Shown one piece after another: positions 25,266 to 40,200 of a DNA stretch of 62,458 nucleotides. The notes under the pieces are model-generated. The model made no database searches. It saw only the letters and a list, made by a program, of their open reading frames with translations, and had not been told where the DNA came from. The stretch lies in NCBI GenBank assembly GCA_040182905.1, contig JARQWU010000031.1:1-62458 (forward strand), given 5' to 3'. The position numbers and the translations under genes are program-made. The stretch comes from Barthelona sp. PAP020 (taxonomy: Eukaryota; Metamonada: BaSk clade). How positions within the stretch are numbered: the stretch's first letter is position 1; each line of letters starts with the position of its first letter.

Positions 25266-28200
25266 TAACATTTTCAACATTTTCTTAATAATATTTGTTG
25301 GATTGTTAATTCAAGTGAAAACAAAAGAGTTAATATGTGAAAATGGAATAATTATAGATATTTCCGATAATTTATTAAATGGTATACAAATTACTTCAAA
25401 AATATCATCAAATGAAGCCAAAATAAATTTATGTAATTTAGAGATTTTGTCTGCCGAAATTGAAGATTCCAACAATATAATCATTGTTAATGGAAATGAA
25501 AACCTTGATAATGATGATATTTATCCTTATTTATTAATATCAACCGATGTTGAGAACATCGATTCGCTTTTTGAAATATATTTATCCCATGTTAATGTGG
25601 TATTTGAAATTTGTTTTCCAACTTTTGATCTATATATTGTGAATGATAGTTATATAAGACCAAATGAGAACGATAATGGAATAATTCTTGAAATAAGTCT
25701 AGGGAATTTATTTGTCAATTCAGAAAATGTGCTTGGAACGTCGAATGAATTTTTGATTAATTTGCAAAGTTTAACTTGTGAAGATCAGTCATTATTGGTC
25801 AATGGAAATTTTAATGTGGTTGGAAAAGCAACAATATTCTCGATTACTGATACTCTCCTAGTTACATATGAATTAGACATTGTTGAAAATGGAGGAATTT
25901 TATACAACTCAAGCATTCAGTTTGAGTATGTTGTTAGTGATGAGTTTTATATATCCTATTTGAATTATATGACTTTTATAGGTGATAAATCATTCTTTTT
26001 ATATGTATTAGATGAAATCTACATGTGTGGTATGAATGAAATTAATTTGGAAGAAATTTCTTCGACTAAAATGTTTTCTTTGAACAGTAATGGGATGATC
26101 AATGTGTATTTTGCACAAAATATTGAAAATTTTGCAGTTTTTCAGATACAAAATGCAAACAAAGTTATTTTTAATGAAATTAACACTGACCAAATAAATA
26201 TTGATGGGTTTGTGGAAGCTAACAGCTTAATAGTTAGTGTTTGTTATTGTTCGCATCTGATTGTACATAAGACATTTAAATTTTCAAGTTGTCAATTGAA
26301 TACCTTCATTTCTTCTTCTTCCCTGATAATGAATGGTGTTACATTGAGTGCAAACACAGTTATTTTGGAGCAATTCATGGAAATCAATTTAGATATTTTA
26401 GTTGTGAGGGATCATGCCATATTGAACAACATTTCGAATGTTAAAATCTTTAGAAAAATTTACGCAGTAAACAAAATTTTTGCAACAAATAGTACTTTGT
26501 TAATACCTCTTTGTAATGGAAATTATGTCTTAAGCAATGTAACTGTGCAAATTACTGAATATGAAGAAACTTGTAATATAATTTCAACAGATCAACTTTA
26601 TATTATAAGTCCAACGAACTATATATTTTTTAAAGGTGTGTTTTTTTCACCTTCAATAATTGTAACTAATATTTATTCTTTAACTTTTATCAACACTAAA
26701 TTACATACAATTGATGGAATAATATCACAAGATAATAAACTTTTAAGAGTGAGTTATGGTAGTAATTCAACCCTAATAGGGAATTTTAATTTTTTTTCAA
26801 TTTCCAAATTTTCGAAAAGTGATGTCATTGGAAAACTTGTTGTTGAACATATGATTGATTCTACTTTCTATGTTCAAGGTAATTTCAGTTGTAAATATAT
26901 GATAAATAGTGTTTTAAAAGGTAATTCCTTTATTGATATTGATAAAATAAGTCTTGTATCATCTAAAATTTTATTTCCTGTTTATATCAATGATTTAACA
27001 TGTTATAATTGTATTGTAGGAGGTGTTTTTGTTAAAATATCATTTAATAATACCATAAATAAGCTTAGTACAAATATAACATTTATTTCTGATAGTATCA
27101 TATATGAATTGAATTTTGACAACATAAATCAATTTTCAAAAATTAACACATTCAATATTGTTGTCAAATCTGTTGATTTTATATTATATGAGTCTACTGA
27201 TATCTATATTAATGGATATCAGTCAAATGAGAAAAAGAATCTTGTTTTTGATGTTGTTGAATCAAATATATTTGTCAACACTGCTTTTGAGAATTTTATC
27301 ACACAAGTTATTTCAGAACATTCTTATTTAGATATAAAAGAATTTGAGAATATTGCTTCATTCAATTCAACGGTTAAATCAGTGGGAAATTCAACATTTG
27401 TCAAATTATACGATTCAACATTAGTTTTGTATGATTCAATTTCAATCAAGCAAATGACAATGAATTGTTCAACAATAAAAAGTTTTCCTTTTTTAAACAT
27501 TGATATTTATGATTTATCTATTTATTATGATGAAATCAATCCCATTACATTTGTTGGTGTTTATCAAATATATGATATAACCTATGTTGATTCCAATGCA
27601 AATATTCTATTGAATGGTTCAGTTATTTTGAAATTAAATGAAGTGTCTATCATTGAAGATACACTATTATATTTAAATACTGAAGGAGGATTTTGTGTGG
27701 TTATTGTTGATAATGTCAATAATTTGCTAGGAAATCAAAATTTTGAGTCAATTTATTGTTCTTTGATTATGCTTGAAGAGATCATGACCAAAAAAACACA
27801 GAATAATTTTTTTGAAACAAAAACAAAAGAATATTATCAAATGTATGTTTCTTTATTGAATTATTATTACGAATTATTAGATTTAAGCATAAATTTGACT
27901 GCTGCTAATGATTTGACTTGGATTAATCCTATTGTATCAATTACTGATCAATTTACTGATTCAAATGAAAATTATCAGATAATTTATGGTGATGAAATCA
28001 TGGATTTAGAATTTACCAGTTTTTCAACAATATATGCTACAACTGCCTCAAATATTATAATAGATGCTTTGTTTTTATTGAAAGTTAATGAAATAACAGA
28101 TTTAACATCTAATATCGTTGATGAATCTTCGAAATATACTGTTTTTGGAATGTTTGAAGAAATTTCTTCTTCAACAATTTCAATTGACATCATTAATGTG

Positions 28201-31200
28201 ACTTTAATTGCAGATACAACAATTAATGGCGAAATTTTAAATGTAACTCAATTACAATCAACTAATAATTTAAATTCCGACATTTCTAATATTTACATTG
28301 TTGATTGTTATTCCACTATCAATATTGGAACAGGAATAACCATAATACATGATATATTAACTGTTGAAACAAAAGAGGATGAATGGTGTGAAGTTTATTT
28401 TTCAGGTTTTGAATCTTCTACGCTTATATTTAAAGAAGAAGTTAATATCGCCATTCAAATAACTGATGGTATTGGTACTCTTATTTTTAAACAACTCAAT
28501 GATTATCAAGACAGTATATATTTTGGTTCTATTGATTTTATGAGAAACTTAACGTTTATCCATCCTTCTTATGTTAATATGTTGGATAATACATATATTA
28601 TTAATGGTAATGTTAAAACTTCATATTGTTCCAATATTAAAATTGCAGATGGAGTATATTTTGAATGTAAAAATTTTTATTTAACTTTGGTTGGAAGTTC
28701 AAAGTCTATCTTTAATGGTACTTTGGGAGGAGAATCAACGATTGATTTTGAAGGATATTTGTACATAAAATTGACTGGTGATTTTGATAATACTGTTATA
28801 ATCATTGAAAAGATGTGGAAATTTGGGAAGATCATAGCAGAAACATTTAATGTGATGTTTTATGATTCTGATCTCTCTAGTAATATCGTCGAAAATGCTA
28901 ACAATGTGATTGTTGGTGGTTTAATTTCCAATTGTTCTTTAAATTTTGGTCATGAGTTAAGTTTTGATCGAATGATTGATTCTTATATCAATTGTAATTC
29001 TGAAATATGTTCAATGTCGAGCATTTTTGGAAATCCTGCTATCATTCAAAATTCAATCTTCAATTTCACTAGCTTATCTCTCTCTATAAATCTACTTATC
29101 TTCTATGATTTCAATGTATTAAACATTAAAGAAAGTGCTGATTTTAGTTCTTCTATTATTGATCTGAAAAATAACGCCACATTACATATTTCTTCCTCAA
29201 TCAATGTTCAATCAATTTTGTTTAATGATGATATCTCTTTAACGGGTTCATTATATGGTTATTTAGATGTTATAGAATCAAAAATGATACTAAAAGGTGA
29301 TGACATCCACATCACAGGTATTAAAAATGTTGATGATAATACTTTACCAACAGTTGATACTTACATTCAAAAGAATGGAGCTGTTCAATTGAATAATTTG
29401 ATGATTGAAAATATTCAAATTGTAGAATCTGATTTAACAATTCTAAATTCCATCATTAAAGGGCATATTAAAGTGAACACTTTAACAATGGATAATGTAA
29501 ATTATTTTGGATATATCAAAGTTTTAGAAAAATTTGTTTTATCAAATATGAAGCTTTCAGATGCCTTTTTAATGAGTTATGAAATAGATTCAATTTTGAC
29601 TCATGTTTACATTGAATCTTCAAATATTTTATCAAATACAACTATTATGATGAAGAATGTTACTTTAGAAAATGTATCATTTGTTCAAAATGCTGATATT
29701 TTTTCTAATTTTTATGGAGTGAAAGGATTTTCAAAGTCTGACAATTTGGTTACATTTATTGATTCAAACATAACCATTGGAAATTTATACAATATCGATT
29801 TTACAAACAAAAATTCAAAAGTTTTACTATTTGGTTACTCCAATGTTCATTTTATGGATACTGAAGAATTGACCATTATTAGTCTAAATTCTGAAGAGAA
29901 TGAGAGTTATCACGAGTATTTAAATATTACTTATAAATTGAAAGTTGGTGGAAGTACTATTGTTAGAACATTGGATAGTGTATCATCAACATTTATAATT
30001 GAGGGTCCTGGAATCGTTAATATAACAGAATTCGGTAGTAATATATTAGAATTGACCTTAATTAATGTTGTGATGTACTGGATTCCATCTGAAGATACTT
30101 CCATAACAATAAAGACCATAAATCTTGAAAATAGTAGTCTTACATTGATTTCAAATGATTTTTCCTCAATTCAAGATATTGTAGGAAATGAAATGAGCGT
30201 TTTAATCTTGAAAGAAACTATTTTTGGTAAGCTAACTGCATATAATGTTCATACGTTTTTTTATGGAGTAAAAATTGATGTATTAGATGTAATTGAAGGA
30301 ATTGTTGATTGTCAATTATATGAAGGTACCAAATCATATGGTGTTTCAACTATAACCATGTTAAATGGTACAAATTCCTTATTTAACTTATATGGAGAAG
30401 GATCAACGGTATCAAAACTTGAAATTGAAAATTGTACGTTGTATATCGATGAAATGATTGCAGAATCTTTAACAACTATGAATTCAAGTATATATGTTTA
30501 CAGACAATTTAATGAAGTGGGAATCAATTTATATGCAAACTTTACAACGTCTAATGTGACTTTTTTATTGGATTTGTTAGTTTACTCTAATTATAAGGTT
30601 GAAATGATGGTTGTTACTGATATGATAATAAATTCTTCCAATATTTACATTGATATGATTATTGGAGAATCAATTATTGCTGATAATTTTGATTTTGAAG
30701 GGTTTTTATTGTTTACTGATGTATATATTGTTAATTCTAATGTCCAACAAATTGAAATAAAGGAAGATAGCAATAATTGTTATTTATCACATGTTAATAT
30801 CAAAAAATTACATCCAGTTGTAAATAGTATTGAGTGTTCGATAGATTTTTCATATATTAATCATATTTCTGATATTTTTGGAACTTTTGATACTATAGTA
30901 GCTAGTTATATGGTTATAAGTGTTGGAGAATCTATTTTTTATGGAAATAATGAGATCAAATTTTTGAGAAATCAAGGAATTAAAAATCAAGCAAATGTTA
31001 TTATAAATGCTGATGCGAAAATAAATGGAGAGTATTTTGATGGTAGTATTTCAGGTCAAGGTGATGTAAGAACAAAATTTTTATATATTCGTAACTTTTC
31101 TGATTTTGAAGGAAAATTTTTAAATTTTGAAACTTTTCAATTTGATATTTTAGATGAATTAATAGAATTTGCTGGATACAATTTAACTTTATTCAATGGA

Positions 31201-34200
31201 ACAGAATTTTTCATTTCAACTGACGACTCTTCTAAAGTTCAAACTTTTCATTTCAAGAATATTCAATCTGGAAACTTACAAATTTATAATTCTTCTTTAT
31301 TTGATATGAAGAAAAATATTTATGTTGACAATTGTAATTTTTCCTTAAGTTTCAAGGATACCCTTACTGAAATTGGTGGATTTTTAAATATTATGGATTT
31401 AACACTTTTGAACAGTAATATACAATTAACTGGACACATTTCAACAAAAAGTTTGAGATTTTTCAATTGTCAAATTTTTGGACTTTTCATTCTTGATGAT
31501 GAAAATGGATTAATACCCAATAATATTTGTGAAAAGAATGTTTCGTATATACATGAGGATTTTTACATGAATTATTTGACAAATGTAGTGTTTCATTGCA
31601 AAGTTGGTATGTTTGTTGCTTCTAATGATTATATAATTCTAAAATCTGGTATATATTATCTTAATAGCATCAATTTTGACATTAATAACAACGATTTTGA
31701 ACTTAGTTTGTATGGAAATGGATATTTCAAAAGAGCTGAAGGTGAGTCATCAGATTTGATAGTTATTGATGTTTGTGAATGGAAATCCTCAAGAATATTT
31801 GAAGCTATTGAAAATATAAACACAAAACTTGCTGTTAATTTCATTTGTGATATAGAATATGGTATTTTTTATCTTAATTCGATAATAGTCTCAACTGGAC
31901 AACAAGTTTATTTAGAAATTGATGGAGACAATGCTTTAAAGACATTAGACATTGAGTGTAATGGAAATTTAACGTTGATCATTTTGAACCCTTCTTTGGA
32001 GACTTTACAAATAAGTGGAGAATTTGAACAATGTATTTTTAAGATTGTTAATCCTGTTTTAAAGGGATTTGTGATCAATTTCATTGATGTGAATTTCAAA
32101 GATCTTACAAGTGTAGTTTTTGAAACCATCAATTCTCTTGTATTATTTTCTAGCGATGTAAATATTTATAATAACGTTCAATTTTATAACGCTCATATAA
32201 GTGTTTTAAACACAATTAAGTTTTCTAATACTATTTTAGGATTATATTCAAGTGTTATTGAAAGTATAGAAGCGGTTACTATAGAATTTTATGGTGACAA
32301 TAGTATAATTGGTGATAGTTTTATATTTTTTGATAGTCTTGAATTTCCAAATTTATATTCGTCAAGAATTTTCATCAATGATACTTCATTTACTTTCAAT
32401 AACTTAATATCACCAAGTCAATTTAATTTTGGCAACTCATTAGCACATTTAACGGATATTACTGAAATGATTGTTGAAGATTCCACAATCTTATTGAACT
32501 CTGTTGAATCATTTAAAAGTGTTCATTCAATTATTAAGATAGAAACTTTTTCTACTCATTCAACAACGTTTGAATGCTTAAATAATAGTGTTATATTTGG
32601 TACTCTTCCATTATCTTCAAACAAAATGATTATTGATTCAATAGTTCTTGAAAATTCAACATTTATTTTCAAAACATTGTCTGGTTCAACAACAGATGTT
32701 TATGTTCCACTACTAAATCTAGTTAATTCCACTCTATTGCTGAATTCAACTTATGCTGGTATCAATATTGAAAATAGCTGGATTATTCATCGTTATCCAA
32801 TCATATTGAATGGTGCTTATGAAGATGACATTTTAAATTCCGATTTTGAAATAGATATCACAGGTATTGAAGGATTCAATGCTTTCAGCTGTTTGTATGG
32901 AGGATGTATTGTTAACAGATTTAATAAACATTCAATAAAACAAATGTTTCGAATCAGCGGAACTTCTAATGTATTTACTAATATTGAAAACGTTCAATTT
33001 ACAGTGTTGTTTGATGCTGAATTGGATTTGAGAGATTCAAATAGCATTGACTTGATTTGCATCAATGCTCAAATTACAATTCGTAGTGTTACATTTGATT
33101 TGTTTATCTCTGTAAATTGTGTGGTTAATGGAGAAATTGATGCGAAGAAAGTTCTCACTCCAAATTCTGATTTGAACATAGTTGGATCTCCAGAATTTAT
33201 TGTGAGTTCTTTAGGTGAAACTGTTGGTTTTTCCAGTCCTTTTGAATCAAAATATCATTATTCTTCTCTTCAAGAAGAGTACATGATGGCTGATATTTCA
33301 TTAACTGGGAGTTTCCTAAATGTTGAAAATGTCCTTCATTACAGTGATACTACTTTAACTATAACAGATGGTACAGTGATTCTAGCAGGAACAATAGAAT
33401 TTATAGATACTATTTTAAGTTTTGATTGTGTTGAAAAAGATTGTTTTGTCATAGCAGATACGATTTCATTTCAATCCAGTACCCCCTTTGGTGGTTATGG
33501 GAATATTACCTTTATTGCAAATAAAATAGAAATTGCTGGATTAGCTCGGGTACTTGATATATCGTTTGATTATCATATTTATTTTTTTGTTCATGACCTT
33601 TTAGATATGACATCATTAACTTCACCCCTATTACTTAAAAATGTCACTTTTTATGCAACAGATATTGAAGCAAAAATTAATATGGCAAATTCAACTGTTT
33701 ATTCTAGTTGTATTCAAGTATTAGATTCATTCTGTTTGGTTGATAATGATATTGAATTAAATGTTGGATTATTTGTGAATGAAGTGAATAACATTTTCAT
33801 CAATAAAAATCACATACCAACCATTGGCTTTATCAATAATAAAATAGACAATTTTGATTGCATCATTAAAATAAATGCTTCTGTACTGAATTACTATGCT
33901 TTTATAGATAGAAAGGTTGGAATTATTCTCTCTGATGTGAATATTGATTTATTAGAACAATATGATAAAACTTTTGATATTCATCTTTTAAGTGATTCAT
34001 CAATAGATTTAACTTTAACAGACTCTGGTGAAGAAATCGAAATATTATTTTCAAATGGGTTAGCAAAATTGTTGCCTTCTATTTCTGATGATGTTTTATT
34101 TTCCATCTTTGCTTTTAATGAAGTTTCTTTTTTGAAAGTTCAAAAATTAGTCACTTTCAATATATTTCACTTTTTAACGGGAGATTTATCTTTTGTGGAT

Positions 34201-37200
34201 CTGAAATACTTAGAATTAAACGTTATAAATGCAACAATTCTCTATTACCCCTCGATAGTTCATTGTATGTATTGTGAAACCTTGAAAGCCGAAACTAATC
34301 TTGATATCTCTTTTGAAAGTACATCACAATCTATATATTTACAAGGTAATTTTATGCTGGAACAGTTAGCAATACCAAAAGATTTTTTTGTTTATAATGG
34401 ATTGATGATTGTTAAACAAGATTTTGGCAGACCTTTATTAACTGATGTTGGTTTTCAAGTTCAAACAAACGGATATTTGAATTATAACTCTTCTTTAAGT
34501 GGATATAATCTTATTTTCTCCTTTTATAATGGTATTATTGAAGAAATAGCTGTAACAGAAGCAGCTATTGTCTTTTATTACAACAATACTCAAGAAGTGG
34601 ATAAAAATATCACCATATTGGCTAATCACACTTCATTTTTATTTGTCAATGACACGATTGCATACGAAATGTATGAATGCAACATTATTTTGCAATATCT
34701 TCCAACAATTAGTTATGAATTATTCTTTGAGGAACTAGTGATATACAAAGGAATTGTTAGTCAAACGTTTGATTCAACTTTGATGTTTAAAAAAAAATTG
34801 ATCGGAAAGAATTTAGTTTTTGACCAATGCTCATTGGGTTCTTCCATTAATTTGGATTTAAAAATAGCTTTTATAAGTGGATTTCAAAGAGATTCTTTTT
34901 TAGCAACGAATGGCTTTGATCTAAGGGTTTTTTCATTAGGAAATATCACTTTCATTGATGTTTTAACCAGTTATTTATATGTTGATGTCTTAGAGAGTGT
35001 AGATTTCAAAGGATTGATGAATTTTGTCGAATCCCTTGGTGTGATGAAGGAAATTGATGTAATTAAACCTTTGGATATCAGTCTGTTCAATAGCAATTTT
35101 GACACCAGTCAAATCTTTGAATACAAACCACATTTAATTTTATTACCTAAACGAGATTTAATCTCAAGCAATGAAACATCAATCGAAGAATCAACCTTGG
35201 ATAAAAGTGTAATTTTGAAGAGAAGTGCTGAAGTTTTTGGACATTTAAACATTTATACATACTCTACTGTTCATATCAAAGGAACTTTTTACCGAATATT
35301 CGGAATAAATGCAAGTGTTGAGTATGAATTTATGCCTTCAAAAAGTTTTGAATTGCAAACGTTTTCCGTCGCTTATTTGTTTATTAATGCAATTACACCT
35401 GATGATAACGTTTTCACGTATTCTCCCAATTTTAATGTTTTTAAAATGGTTACTTCTGTATCTTTGTACTTGGATTATTGGACAACTCTTGAATTTATGG
35501 CAATTTTTGAAGGTGAGGATGAAAAGGCTGCAATTAGACACAGTCGAAACGTCTTTGTTTCGTATGATTTTGCTAGGAGCAATATAAATCTTGAAGTGGA
35601 TAATACAACAATTGTTTTTGAAACTTTGAAGGAGTTCTATGTTCATTGCGAAAAGTTAACTGTTTCTGATTCATATCTCAAGGGAAGATTTGCAGCAAAA
35701 ACCCTTAATATTCATGGTAGTAATCAAATGAACAACAAGTTAATTGTGACTGAATCTCTGATACTTGATGAAGAAGTGCATGGTAATGTCCCCTTGTATT
35801 GTCATGGGTTTGAATGTCATTTGATCTTATTTAATGTTGAAGATGAACAGTTGCTTGATATTCAAAGAATAAAGCGGAAGATTCGTGTTTATTTCAATGG
35901 AACAACATTATCAGACATTATTTTAGATAGTTTGTTCGTTAAGAGTAATTCTGTATCTGTGGGTCTTTCTTCTATTGAGTCACAATCTTTGGATTTGTGG
36001 AATGTTGAAAATTCTTTGATAAATCTCGTTGTTGGAGAATCAGAGATGGAAAATGTCCGAACAAAAGGCTGTATTTCAACTATTAATAATTCGACGATTT
36101 TTGGACATTTATTTCAACAAATGGAGAATCTGATTGTTTTTCATAATTCTACTGCTTCTGTCATGTCTTTCTCAGGTGGTAGACCGTTTATTGGTGTTGA
36201 AATAACTAGTAACGTATTTTCCTCAAGATTATATCCTTATTCCATCAATTATATTGACTTATCCAGTAATTTTACCAATTTGCATGTTGTTGAAATTAAA
36301 AATGAATTGATTGGTCATTTAGATGGGATTGTGATTGTTCAAACAATGGTCAACGAAGATTCATCCGCTTTTAAACCCTTGATTGAAAGTGTTGATCAAG
36401 TGTTTATTGGGGGTATTGTCAAAGATATTGTCGTGAGGAATTCTCCTCAAGTTAACATGATGCTGATTAGTCAGGAAGGTACTATTGAAAACAGTAATTT
36501 CAATGGTACTTTTATTGGTCTATCAACTGTTGATGTTATTGGAAACCTAAAGAATATTAATCTATTGTCAAATTATGTAACTTTTGGTGACAGTGTAGAC
36601 TTTTCTGGAAACATCATTGTGTGGACAGAAATCACTTTTGAAATTTTTGACGTGTCTTTCTTTGGTGAAACACTAATTGGATATAAAATGGCAGATAATG
36701 GTGATACAAGAGGTGATGTTGGAGGTGATGTTGGAATCATTGATTTGAGGAACATAAAAAATATTTATTTTCATCAATTTACAAGGAAAATGAAGAGTTT
36801 TGAACTAAATATTTGTGGTCATGACATTGATACCCAAATTTCGGGGAAAAGCGTAACTCTGATTGCAAATAAACATGTATTTGGAGATTTTGATACTCTT
36901 AGTTTAGTAGTTGGTGATTCAGACATGATTTTGGTTTCATCCAGTGAAGGAATTGATATGAACTTGATAACTACCGAATCTAATGAGTATATGAATACAA
37001 GTATTTTTTTCTTTTCACCAACTCAAGAATCAAATGGAGCAACAGTTGTCAACTTTGAGAATAAGATAAATCCACATATATACGTTGATGTGCATATATT
37101 TGAGGGAGATGTTGAGTTTTCTGATAGTTGGTTTGAAAGTGGCTGTTCAGGGCCATTTTCTAAGGTTAAATTGAATAAAGAAACTTTCAACTTTCAATCT

Positions 37201-40200
37201 TATGGAAGCGCTTTTGAAGGTAATGGAAATATACATTTAAATAACAATTCAATTGCATATATTATTGATGCTGATGATTTTGACCTATTCAGCAATCTTT
37301 CAATTGTTGTCTTCAGAGATATCAATGAATTCGTTACAACGATTCAATTGAAGAATGTTTCTTTCATTCTTGATGGTATTTCAATTTTTGAAAAGGATTT
37401 CACCTCTAAAACCTCTGTATTTGTGCTTTCTGATGATATAGAGTTCTTGGGTAATGTGTTTGTCAATAGACTTTTTGGAGAAGCAATAAGCGTCTCAGGA
37501 ATGGTTTTAAGTGTTGAAGATATCCTATTTGCTATGGATTTGAATGTAAATACGTTAGTTTGTGAAGAATTATTAGTGAAAAATGCTGAAATTGTCAAGT
37601 TTATACCAAATGACAATATTTGTCATAATTGTGTTTTGAGCGGTTCATATTTAAAAATAGATAATTTTGTTTTGGAAGTTTTTTCAGGTGAAATGACTGG
37701 ATTTTTAGTATATAAGGGAAATGAACCTCTAAAAATGCAAGAAGTTAATTCTAACTTGTGTGTAAATGTTTCAATTGTGTCAATAACAGATTGTTCATTC
37801 AGATGCATTTATGAAGTTGATGAAATAAATGGGAACAATTTAAAAGTTGATATGATATTAGTTGATATTGAATTTCTTTTGACGATTGATATTTTGACTG
37901 TTGATCAATTTATTGTTGGTAGGACAATCACTGGTGAACAAGAAAAATTTACAACAATTGATTGTGGTCTCATCATTATATCAGATTCTTTACAAGTGAC
38001 GCATATTGTTAGTTCTTTGATCATTGCGAACACGCTTATTGTCGATGATCTATTAGCAAATAGTATTTTATGCGCTAATATTGAAGGTAAATTACTTAAT
38101 GATGGTGATAGTGATTTGAAGATACCTAGGGTATATAGTTCAAATTATTGTGAAATTGAGTCAATGAATGATGGATATCTTTTTTGTTTCAATTCATTGA
38201 GTATTATTGAGTCTTCCAATACAACTTTTGGAAGTAATTTCTCGTTTGGATATTTAAATAACAGTGGTTTCATTAAAATTAACAAAGAGGCAATAGCTTG
38301 TATGAATAGCAATATCAGTATTACTTTAAACTCAAAAGAATTCAACAATTTGACAATTATTGACACTGAGATTGTTTTACAAACTTTTGATAACATTACA
38401 TTAGAATATTTAAACATTACAAGTTCAATTTTAAATTGCAGTTCCCATTTTGAGATTGATTATTTGACGCTTATTAATAGTTCTCTCTCGATTGAAATGA
38501 TGATTAAAGAATTGTATGGTAATAACAGCATTTTTTTAAAAGATGCTATTTATGTATATGATCGTGCTGAGTTATGGAATGTTTCGAGTAAGATAATCAT
38601 TTTTACTGGAACTTACATATTTTCAGATTGTACTTCTCAAAATTGTTTCACAAACGTTTTAATTGATTCAAATTTTGTCTTAAATTTACCAAAAGTTATT
38701 GGAACATTCAATCAATTGATAATTACCAATAAAACAACCATTGATAGTGACTTTTATTTAAAGAAAGAAATCAATGAAGAAGATTATTTATTTTACAGTT
38801 TTTATGGTGATTTTATTGATTCTTTTGAAGATAAATATTTTATTTTCAGCAAAGATCAAAAAGTCGCTGGAGGAATTGATATCAATATGAATAAAACAAT
38901 ATTTAACAATTCAATGATACGTATAAATGAAGATTTTGCAAATGAAGAAAATCAACAACCACACATAATAGATTCTTCAAATTTAGTGGTTTTTGTTAAT
39001 ATAGCAACATTAACAGATGAAATAATTATGTTTGATCAAAATATTCAAAATATTACAATAATTTGTTTGCTAAATAATTGTAATTTTGAAAATTTAAACA
39101 TTCCAAACTTTTTCAAATTAATTGGGAATTTTTCTTTCAAAGAACAAACTTTTCAAAATGATTTACAAATAGGTTGGTTTTTTGATGCAAAAGAACAAGA
39201 AAAACTCTTTATTCTAACGAATTACAATGAGAAAAATCCATATTCAACCATTTTAAATAGTACAGTGATGTTAACGACTAATGATTCTTTTTCTGCGTTA
39301 TTTGCTCGCAAAATTGATGCAAAAACATCGTTATTGTTCAATAACAAAGATATTTCAACAATAAATGTGCTTATGTGTTCAGATCATTGTATTTTCAGCA
39401 ATATATTTGATTCTAACACTTTTATATATTCTTCAAACTTCTTAACAACATCATCATTGGTCATCAGCCAAGGTGTTGTTTTAAAAGATGTGCTGATTTC
39501 TAATGGTATATCATCAATTGATTATTTATTCAATTATATTTGTTCTTTTGATGATATTACAATAGAAACAATACAGGAAGGCATGTTGTTAGCAATATTC
39601 AAAGGTGATTGTGTGATTAGTAATTATATTTCTGTTGATACTCTTTATATTAAGGATACTGGACAAATAACAATTAATGAAATAAAATCTGTGGATTTGT
39701 TGATTTCTGCTGGTATTTTTAGCTATACAAATATCGAAAACATTGATTTGAATGTGATGTTTGTTTTTGATGGGGTAATATCATTAGCACCATTGATAAC
39801 AACATGTTCTTTGGGATTTATAGTGGATAATTTGATGGAAGATTCAACTTCTCTATCAGTGAATGTGTACATGTTTTACGATAATTTAGAAAGTTTACCA
39901 AAAATAACTTCTTGTTCATTTGATGACGGAATTGGTTCAGTTGTGGAATTATCCAAATATACTTGTTCAGGATATATGTTCATACGACCTTTAGAAGTTT
40001 CAATGATAAATTTATTCACTTCTGATGAATATGAGTTCATTATTGAAGATGATGAAGACATCGATACTTATTTTTCTATCAATTTGCCAATTGGGTCTGG
40101 TAAGTTTTCAATCTCTGTTGTGAATAAATTTGATAAGAAAAGCGTAAGAGTTTTCAAGGATCACTATCCTATTCCAACAATTTATTATGTGGATTCAACT